13,328 nt of DNA, taken from positions 1 through 13,328 of the forward strand of contig JADLHV010000153.1 of assembly GCA_020848595.1 (NCBI GenBank), written 5' to 3'. Under the pieces are notes generated by a model. It searched no databases. It saw nothing but the letters and a program-made list of their open reading frames with translations, and was not told the origin of the DNA. This DNA is from Bacteroidia bacterium. Its GTDB lineage: Bacteria; Bacteroidota; Bacteroidia; NS11-12g; UBA955. Shown here piece by piece: positions 7,559-13,328 of the stretch. Position numbers and translations under genes: made by a program. Every line of letters begins with the position of its first letter. Position 1 is the stretch's first letter.

Positions 7559-8221
7559 ATGGAAATACAGATACAAGGCGCACCAGCCTTTGGACACCTG
7601 CATGTTGATTTAGAACCTGGAGAAAGACTCATAGCAGAATCGGATGCAATGGCTAGTATGAATGCCGAATTAGACATGAAAGCCAAACTTAATGGTGGTC
7701 TTTTTAAAGGTTTACTCAAGAAGTTTTTAGGAGGCGAAAGCTTATTTATTAATGAGTTTACTAATAACACCCAATCGAAACTTAGAGTTACGATAACACA
7801 GCCATTTCCTGGAGATATTAAAGTTTTAGATCTCGAAAATGGGAAAAAGTTATTTGTACAACCTGGCGCCTATATTTGTTCGGAACCAGGCGTTAATTTG
7901 GGATTAAAATGGGCTGGTATTCATTCGTGGCTGGGAGGAGAAGGATTATTCCGTTTAGAGTTAACAGGAAAAGGCAAAGTAGCCATTGGCGCTTATGGAG
8001 GTTTATTAGATAAAGAAGTCGATGGAGAATTGATTGTAGACACCGACCATCTAGTAGCCTATCCAGAAGGTTTTAGTATAAAAACACAGCTGTCGGGCAA
8101 TCTTATTTCTAGTTTTACTAGTGGCGAGGGTATTGTTATGCGTTTGAAAGGTAAAGGAACTATAATTATTCAAACCCGAAGTATCGGTGGACTTACAAAA
8201 TGGGTCAATAGAAATTTATAA
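7559..8221 (+). CDS. AIM24/TIGR00266 family protein, paralog 1
   Basis: The 220-aa protein belongs to the AIM24 (TIGR00266, formerly DUF124) family, related to yeast mitochondrial Aim24. Seen: LEPGERLIAESDAM near residues 18-31, GGESLFINEFT at 58-68, GAYICSEP at 103-110, GGEGLFRLELTGKGKV at 126-141, GAYGG at 144-148, VDTDHLVAY at 160-168, and SGEGIVMRLKGKGT at 188-201. The GE motif therefore recurs three times at roughly 62-68-residue spacing, suggesting internal pseudo-threefold symmetry. There is no signal peptide or membrane helix, so it should be cytosolic. The amphipathic, Lys-rich stretch at 47-57 could touch the membrane. Bacterial members have no settled biochemical role. It starts 2 bases after the M48 gene. 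It differs from its neighbours in having VDTDH rather than VDTGH. Confidence 0.87.
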   Translation: MEIQIQGAPAFGHLHVDLEPGERLIAESDAMASMNAELDMKAKLNGGLFKGLLKKFLGGESLFINEFTNNTQSKLRVTITQPFPGDIKVLDLENGKKLFVQPGAYICSEPGVNLGLKWAGIHSWLGGEGLFRLELTGKGKVAIGAYGGLLDKEVDGELIVDTDHLVAYPEGFSIKTQLSGNLISSFTSGEGIVMRLKGKGTIIIQTRSIGGLTKWVNRNL

Positions 8222-8250
8222 GACAAGTATAAAATTAATAAACATTAAAA

Positions 8251-8928
8251 ATGAATATTGAATTAAAACAAAGGCCAGGCGCTACTTCTGCAAGAGTTTT
8301 ACTTGGACCAGGAGAGCAAATGACTGCAGAAGGTGGGGCAATGATTGCAATGAGTGGTAATATATCGATGGAAACCACTACATATAAGAAAAATAAAGGT
8401 GGTATTATGAAAGGTTTGAAAAGAGTCTTTAGTGGTGAGAGTTTTTTTATGAATCATTATACCGCAGATGTAAATGGAGGTGAAGTGTATTTAGCACCTA
8501 CTTTACATGGCGATATCTCTGTGCATGAACTTAGCAACGAACAATTAATCGTACAAGGTGGCTCCTATTTAGCATCTGAACCAGAAATTGAAGTAGATTT
8601 TAGCTGGCAAGGTATGAAATCTATCTTTTCTGGAGAAGGATTATTTTGGTTAAATCTCAATGGCACTGGCAAAGTTCTTATAAATGCTTATGGTTGTATT
8701 TATCCAGTTGAAATTGATGGAGAGTATATTGTAGATACAGGACATATTGTTGCTTTTACGCCCGGATTGAGTTTTAAAATTAGTAAAGCTGGCGTAAGTT
8801 GGATGTCCTCCATTTTAGGTGGAGAAGGTCTCGTATGCAGATTTAAAGGCAAAGGAACTCTTTGGTGTCAATCGCATAATCCAAATAGTTTTGGATCAAA
8901 ATTAGGCTCAGGACTTAAACCTATTTAA
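8251..8928 (+). CDS. AIM24/TIGR00266 family protein, paralog 2
   Basis: The 225-aa second paralog lies 29 bases after the first, with an A-rich leader (AACATTAAAA before ATG) typical of Bacteroidota start sites. It carries the canonical family pattern: GPGEQMTAEGGAMIAM at 19-34, FSGESFFMNHYT at 60-71, GGSYLASEPEIE at 103-114, FSGEGLFWLNLNGTGKV at 126-142, NAYG at 145-148, VDTGHIVAF at 161-169 and GGEGLVCRFKGKGT at 190-203. The GE dipeptides at 62, 128 and 191 again give three internal units of about 65 residues. No signal peptide is present. The C-terminus departs from its paralogs: CQSHN replaces the IQTR ending and a Gly/Ser-rich tail follows. This copy is the closest of the three to the general bacterial TIGR00266 type, judged by motif quality. 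Function is not established. Confidence 0.88.
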   Translation: MNIELKQRPGATSARVLLGPGEQMTAEGGAMIAMSGNISMETTTYKKNKGGIMKGLKRVFSGESFFMNHYTADVNGGEVYLAPTLHGDISVHELSNEQLIVQGGSYLASEPEIEVDFSWQGMKSIFSGEGLFWLNLNGTGKVLINAYGCIYPVEIDGEYIVDTGHIVAFTPGLSFKISKAGVSWMSSILGGEGLVCRFKGKGTLWCQSHNPNSFGSKLGSGLKPI

Positions 8929-8938
8929 TACAAGCACA

Positions 8939-9610
8939 ATGGAAAAATTTAAATACAATATCGACCATCAACCAGACTACAGTTTTTTAACTGTACAAAT
9001 ACCAGCCAATACAACTTTAAAAGTAGAAGCTTCTGCAATGGCTACAATGGATACTAATATCCAAATGAAAACTAAATTTAAAGGAGGTCTAGGTCGTTTC
9101 TTAACTGGCGAATCTCTATTCATCAACGAATTTACAGCACAAAACGGTGCGGGTGAGATAACCATTGCTCCATCTGCCCCGGGAGATATGTCGCATGTAT
9201 ATCTTGAAAATCAAGCTATCTTTTTGCAAAACTCGGCTTATGTTGCCTCCGACCCTGCTCTTAATATTGAAACAAAATTTCAAGGTCTAACTAAAATGTT
9301 CTTTAGTGGTGAAGGTATGTTTCTAATTAAAGCCAGTGGAAGTGGTGATTTATGGTTTAATAGTTATGGTGGTATCTTAGAAATCGATGTAAATGAACAA
9401 TATGTTGTAGACACTGGACATATTGTTGCTTTTACAGAAGGGCTCGAATATAAAGTAACTAAAATCGGTGGATACAAATCCCTTTTCTTTTCTGGAGAAG
9501 GCTTTGTTTGTCGTTTTAGTGGACAAGGTAAGGTGTGGATTCAAACTCGAAAAATTGGTCCTTTATTATCATTTTTACATCCATTTAGACCAAGAAAAAA
9601 CAATTCCTAA
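8939..9610 (+). CDS. AIM24/TIGR00266 family protein, paralog 3
   Basis: The 223-aa third paralog starts 10 bases after the second. Seen: LTGESLFINEFT at 55-66, NSAYVASDPAL at 98-108, FSGEGMFLIKASGSGDL at 122-138, NSYGG at 141-145, VDTGHIVAFTEGLEYKV at 158-174, FSGEGFVCRF at 184-193, and IQTRKIG at 201-207. GE occurs at 57, 124 and 186. The region matching the PGE turn of the other two is IPANTTLKVEASAM, so the Gly-Glu is lost there. The protein ends in a basic tail (HPFRPRKN). It is probably cytosolic or peripheral to the membrane. The three copies are highly divergent from each other, so they are likely subunits with distinct roles, perhaps of a mixed oligomer, rather than recent duplicates. 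That reading is inference. A strong terminator follows. Confidence 0.87.
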   Translation: MEKFKYNIDHQPDYSFLTVQIPANTTLKVEASAMATMDTNIQMKTKFKGGLGRFLTGESLFINEFTAQNGAGEITIAPSAPGDMSHVYLENQAIFLQNSAYVASDPALNIETKFQGLTKMFFSGEGMFLIKASGSGDLWFNSYGGILEIDVNEQYVVDTGHIVAFTEGLEYKVTKIGGYKSLFFSGEGFVCRFSGQGKVWIQTRKIGPLLSFLHPFRPRKNNS

Positions 9611-9671
9611 TTTATAGTTTTGATTTAATGTAATACTATTTACAATAATTAATAATAGCATATTAACTAAT

Positions 9672-9712
9672 ATAAAAAAGAAAGCCTGATATATTCAGGC
9701 TTTCTTTTTTAT
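9672..9712. terminator. Bidirectional intrinsic terminator
   Basis: An 18-bp perfect stem (9672-9689 with 9695-9712) has a GAAAGCCTGA / TCAGGCTTTC core, a 5-base loop (TATAT), and A-run and T-run flanks. This gives a U-tract on either strand. It lies between the convergent AIM24 operon and the SprB-repeat gene and can end transcription from both sides. The rest of the 9611-9738 gap shows nothing else. Confidence 0.93.
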
Positions 9713-9738
9713 CAAACAACAAAACAGAACATTGGAAT

Positions 9739-12700
9739 TTAATTTTTCATAAATTTAATATACTGTACAGTACCATTCGAACTGATAACTTTTAGAATAT
9801 AAATGCCTTCTAAATAAGCTTGGGTATTGATTACATGACCAGATTCATATTGACTAATTTTATCTATCAATTGACCCTGGATATTATAAATCTCTAATTG
9901 AACCGATTCTCCTAACATTGTAGAGAAAACTAATTTCATTTCTCCATTATTTGGATTTGGATAAAGCTTTAAAGCTTCTGAGTAAGTATTCTGTTCGATA
10001 GAAGTAATTTCTGAATACGTATTGAGCGTAGTATTAGTGCGAATAGGTGCATTATAATCGAAATAAATATCTGCAAAATTCTCGATTGTTGTTCCTTTTT
10101 TCACAGATTCTTTTGCGTTAACTGTATAAGCCACATAACCTTGCGCAGCTCTATTAGGCACTCCTTTTGGCGTATAAGCTAAATTAATCCTATCGAAAGT
10201 AAAAGTAATAACCCCATTAGAATCTAAAAATGTATTGACGCCATGAGATGCATCTAAAGGACGGAAAGTAGACCAGTCTAAATCTTTATCCAATGAATCG
10301 ATAACAACTACCTTGTCGGCATTAGCTGTTCCATTATTTTCGAATTGCACAACAAATGTAAACTTCTTTAAACTTAAAGAAATTTCTCCTATTTCTCCAT
10401 ACCCTTGAGGATAAACACTCTTTTGATTTGGATCATAAGAAGAACGAACTGTAGAATAATACTCGTTAATATTATTCCATGGACTTACTTCTCCATTTAT
10501 CCATTTACTTGAAATTGGAGATCCATATGCAACAGAATCTCTAAAATAAATTAATGTTCCGAGTGGCAAGTTGGTTGGAGTAAAATAATTCATCATATTT
10601 CCACGTTTAAGTCCTCGATTAATAACCATTGGAGATTGAGGCTTGTACAAACCATTGCCTAAAGCATTCAATGTAGTTGTTGATGAAGTGAAGGTCAATT
10701 GTTCGTCTTCACTAAATGTTGCATCTATGCTCGATTCGGTTTTATTGCCATTATTTAATACAACGATGGCATAAGAAAAATTCTTTCCCGGGATAGGTGC
10801 AGTATAAATAATTGGATAGGTAGCAATATCGTGATATGGCACAATGATATTGGCATAATTGTAGGTTTGAACACAGTTATTTCCCACTGTAGTAAAAGTA
10901 ATTGTATTTGTACTCGATTGACATGGACTTAATTTAGAACTATAATGAGGAATTTGCTCAATGGTATATGTTCCAGCTGGTACTTTAAATGAATAATTAC
11001 CATTATAATCTGTGTAAGTACTGCCAATATTACTGCAATTTAATCTCGAATTAAAGATATTTTCTTCGTTGTTGTTTTTTACACAATTGCTATCGACATC
11101 ATCATAAACATTCCCTTTTATTTCGCAATAACATGAATGATTATTAGGATTATAATTTATTTGAGCATAACTAGAATAGGTCGACCGACATCCATTTGCA
11201 TCGGTTGCACTTACATAATACCTACCTTTTGCTTTAGAACTAATTGTTGAACCAGTAGACCCATCACTCCATGAATAAGTGTAAGGTGCTGTTCCACCAG
11301 ATCCAATAGCCTTTGCACTACCATCTGAATTAAATATACATGAGGCATCTTTAGATACAACATTTACAAAGACATTCGACTTTTGATATAATCCGTAACT
11401 TTTTAAAACTTTACAACCATTATTATCTGTAATTGTACATGAATAAGTGCCAGGAGTTAAACCCGTAATTGAAGATGAACTTGAACCATTACTCCAATTA
11501 TAAGTTACACTTCCAGCTGTTGAACTTGCTTGAATATAAACACTTCCATTAGTACTTGGACAAATTGGGTGAGTGCCATAAATATTAGCAGAAATAATTG
11601 AAATTGGTGGTACAACTACAGCGCCACTATTAGTACATCCATTGGCATCTTTTACTGTAAATGAATGATTGCCCGGTGGTAAACTATTTAAGGTAGTAGA
11701 AGTACTCGAATGCCCGTGCCAAGTTATTGTATAAGGTGTTTGTCCTCCCGAAATACTTAATGTTGCAGAGCCTGTAGACGAGGTACAAGAACTAGCTGTA
11801 GTGGTATAAGTAACTCTAACAGGAGAAACTGAATTAACAAAAACATAGCCTTCACCAGTACATTGTTTTGAATCTTCTACAACTACAATATGTACTCCAG
11901 TAGCTAAGGTAGTATCAGTTTGACCCGTGTTGCCATTATCCCATTTATAAGTGTATGGAGATGTTCCTCCTGTTACAAAAGCAGTAGCTTCACCATCTGG
12001 AAAATCGCAAGTAGCGGCTTTAGATGTGCTATTAACATTTAAAAAAATAGATTGGCTAACATATGCATATCCAATACCAGAACAATTAGTAGAATCGGTT
12101 ACAATACACTCATAACTTCCTTTCCTTAAATTAGTAATTGAATCGGTTGTAGCGCCATTACTCCATTTTAATGCATAAGGACCGGTGTTTCCAGATACTG
12201 AAGTAATAAAGGCTTTTCCATTGGTACAAGAAGCATTTATACTAGACAAACTAACGTTCAAACCTTTACAATTGACATATATACCAGAATCAACAGATCG
12301 AAACGAACAACCATTGGCATCCGTGACCTTCAAATATATTTGTTGACTTTTGGGACAAACTGCACTAAATGGCACACTGAGAGGCAAATTACCCGATACC
12401 AAAGTATTTTTATTCCTATCTTCTATAGATACAGTATAAGGCGAAGTACCGTTCCTAATATTAGCTAAGTTTAAGCTTGCAGGTGTGGTACAAGTTGGAG
12501 ATAAAAAACTATTGAGAATATCATAATTTATACCCACCTCATAAGTCCCTAAGTAAGTGAAATTTTGGTTATAAATATAGACTTGATAACCATTAGTTCC
12601 ACCGTTCGTGTCGACCTTTAAATTAATATTTTGAGTAGAGCTATAAATAGTGGCGGTATCATTTTTAACCCCCGAACCATACCATTGTATTAAAAATGGA

Positions 12701-12864
12701 TAACTGCTAACATTGGTAAAATTTAATTGTAGAACACCATTTGATGACAAGCATACGGGTGTAATAATCGTTGTAGAACTTATAGTCTGTGCATGAGTAG
12801 AAAACCAACTGACACAAAGCAATAATAAGCCTATGCGATGAATTTTTTTTGTAATAATATTCAT
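9739..12864 (-). CDS. SprB-repeat surface protein with T9SS type A sorting domain
   Basis: The 1041-aa protein is secreted in two steps. A Sec signal peptide (1-26, ending STHAQ) is followed at the far end by a T9SS type A sorting domain (about 966-1041), with LYPNPNNGEMKLVF, an IYNIQGQLI strand and GIYILKV. Residues 203-575 hold about five SprB-type repeats. The aromatic core PYxxxW occurs at 229, 303, 377 and 527, with a variant near 453, each about 74-77 residues apart. Each repeat has a Cys pair 48-50 residues apart (213/261, 286/335, 360/410, 435/484, 509/559). A weaker unit precedes them at about 127-199. Residues 578-650 resemble a carboxypeptidase-regulatory/SdrD-B-like beta domain (KGNVYDDVDSNC). 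Residues 808-945 fit DUF7619 (DPNQKSVYPQGYGEI, then YFDYNAPIRTNT). It is expected on the cell surface, possibly for adhesion or gliding, though no partner genes are present. It stands alone in its transcription unit. Confidence 0.9.
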   Translation of the reverse strand: MNIITKKIHRIGLLLLCVSWFSTHAQTISSTTIITPVCLSSNGVLQLNFTNVSSYPFLIQWYGSGVKNDTATIYSSTQNINLKVDTNGGTNGYQVYIYNQNFTYLGTYEVGINYDILNSFLSPTCTTPASLNLANIRNGTSPYTVSIEDRNKNTLVSGNLPLSVPFSAVCPKSQQIYLKVTDANGCSFRSVDSGIYVNCKGLNVSLSSINASCTNGKAFITSVSGNTGPYALKWSNGATTDSITNLRKGSYECIVTDSTNCSGIGYAYVSQSIFLNVNSTSKAATCDFPDGEATAFVTGGTSPYTYKWDNGNTGQTDTTLATGVHIVVVEDSKQCTGEGYVFVNSVSPVRVTYTTTASSCTSSTGSATLSISGGQTPYTITWHGHSSTSTTLNSLPPGNHSFTVKDANGCTNSGAVVVPPISIISANIYGTHPICPSTNGSVYIQASSTAGSVTYNWSNGSSSSSITGLTPGTYSCTITDNNGCKVLKSYGLYQKSNVFVNVVSKDASCIFNSDGSAKAIGSGGTAPYTYSWSDGSTGSTISSKAKGRYYVSATDANGCRSTYSSYAQINYNPNNHSCYCEIKGNVYDDVDSNCVKNNNEENIFNSRLNCSNIGSTYTDYNGNYSFKVPAGTYTIEQIPHYSSKLSPCQSSTNTITFTTVGNNCVQTYNYANIIVPYHDIATYPIIYTAPIPGKNFSYAIVVLNNGNKTESSIDATFSEDEQLTFTSSTTTLNALGNGLYKPQSPMVINRGLKRGNMMNYFTPTNLPLGTLIYFRDSVAYGSPISSKWINGEVSPWNNINEYYSTVRSSYDPNQKSVYPQGYGEIGEISLSLKKFTFVVQFENNGTANADKVVVIDSLDKDLDWSTFRPLDASHGVNTFLDSNGVITFTFDRINLAYTPKGVPNRAAQGYVAYTVNAKESVKKGTTIENFADIYFDYNAPIRTNTTLNTYSEITSIEQNTYSEALKLYPNPNNGEMKLVFSTMLGESVQLEIYNIQGQLIDKISQYESGHVINTQAYLEGIYILKVISSNGTVQYIKFMKN

Positions 12865-12990
12865 AATGATTGCATTTTATTATTGATAGACGTCGGGTTC
12901 AAAATAAATGTGACATTCATTATAAATTTATGCTTACTATAATAGTTGTAATGTTGTGATCTTCGCTAAAATTAGTACTCTTATTTTTTT

Positions 12991-13002
12991 AAACGTACGT
13001 TT
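12991..13002. promoter_or_regulatory. Perfect 12-bp palindrome, candidate operator
   Basis: AAACGTACGTTT is a perfect palindrome about 127 bases upstream of the start of the SprB-repeat gene, in the 184-base gap before it. It could bind a dimeric regulator. It leaves only a 4-bp stem if folded as RNA, and on the minus strand it is not followed by a T-run, so it is unlikely to end transcription of the gene to its right. Confidence 0.35.
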
Positions 13003-13048
13003 TTTTGGGAGAGCTTACACAAAAAGGACAAAAATTATAAATACACAA

Positions 13049-13328
13049 TTAAATCTTGCTTTTTTTTAATGCTGCTAAAACAAAATTTGCCAATGCTATG
13101 AAAAGAATAAACAAAAATAGTAATGTATATATTAAATTCAATTTAGATATAATAATGACATTCAACAATAAAATTGAAATTTTTCTATGAAATAATAATA
13201 ATACAAATAAACTCGCTAAAATCAATTTATCTCTATTCCTTTTAAATATTTTTATAGAAAAAAGAAAACAATAGACTAACGAAATAATATCTCCCAATTT
13301 TAAAAACCAATATAACTTTGTATAACTA
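13049..13328 (-). CDS. Hydrophobic membrane protein, C-terminal part, open to the right edge
   Basis: I do not recognise a family. The frame ends with TAA at 13049-13051. Its first possible internal start is a TTG at 13295-13297, but it has no stop between there and the window edge; it continues upstream with at least ten more codons (SYTKLYWFLK before the TTG). This is therefore best read as the C-terminus of a longer protein, not a 82-aa gene starting at TTG. It is very rich in Leu, Ile and Phe, with three to four hydrophobic segments separated by short basic loops (KIFKRNRDK, HRK), and ends in KKSKI. The composition fits a polytopic inner membrane protein; glycan polymerase or transporter types are possible, but nothing specific is seen. 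The high AT content means an accidental open frame cannot be ruled out. Confidence 0.45.
   Translation of the reverse strand, partial: SYTKLYWFLKLGDIISLVYCFLFSIKIFKRNRDKLILASLFVLLLFHRKISILLLNVIIISKLNLIYTLLFLFILFIALANFVLAALKKSKI

Noticed and set aside
7531..7770. 79-aa minus-strand frame
   Set aside because: It lies antisense to the end of the M48 gene and the start of AIM24 paralog 1, both well supported by motifs; its sequence has no domain features.
8977..9165. 62-aa minus-strand frame
   Set aside because: It is fully antisense to AIM24 paralog 3, which carries conserved family motifs over the same bases.
11200..12250. Possible DNA-level tandem repeats or a phase-variable tract in the SprB-repeat gene
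   Set aside because: The repeats are clear at protein level, but the DNA copies are too diverged for recombination or slippage, and no homopolymer or short tandem tract stands out.

Overview
The window looks like chromosomal DNA of a Bacteroidota species. It is AT-rich, has almost no Shine-Dalgarno sequences, shows Bacteroidota-type -7 boxes (TAnnTTTG), and encodes a large SprB-repeat protein ending in a type IX secretion (T9SS) type A C-terminal sorting domain. I see no mobile element, CRISPR array, rRNA or tRNA. No gap between genes exceeds 300 bases.

Left end (1-2834, minus strand): a three-gene operon read right to left. A secreted PIG-L/LmbE-type deacetylase (823 aa) is followed directly by an unlisted 39-aa single-span membrane protein. 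That small gene overlaps by 4 bases (ATGA) the start of a sodium:solute symporter, which runs off the left edge. The order suggests an envelope deacetylase paired with a Na+-coupled uptake system.

Middle (3087-6412, plus strand): a PA0069-type/SPL-like radical SAM protein is divergent from the deacetylase. A repeat-rich intergenic region follows, then a secreted transglutaminase-like protein with an intact Cys-His-Asp triad and a long helical, basic C-terminal half.

Middle right (6453-9610, plus strand): a compact operon of one membrane-anchored M48 zinc metallopeptidase and three tandem, divergent AIM24/TIGR00266 paralogs, with gaps of 2, 29 and 10 bases. This is the most intriguing part. 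M48 proteases (OMA1) and Aim24 both act at the mitochondrial inner membrane, and here their bacterial relatives are co-transcribed. A strong bidirectional terminator separates this operon from the convergent gene to its right.

Right end (9739-13328, minus strand): a 1041-aa T9SS cargo protein with about five SprB-type repeats, each with a Cys pair, then a DUF7619-like domain and the sorting domain. A 12-bp perfect palindrome lies upstream of it. The last frame encodes a very hydrophobic protein that is open to the right edge, so it is probably the C-terminal part of a larger membrane protein. All family names come from reading motifs in the sequence, not from database searches.
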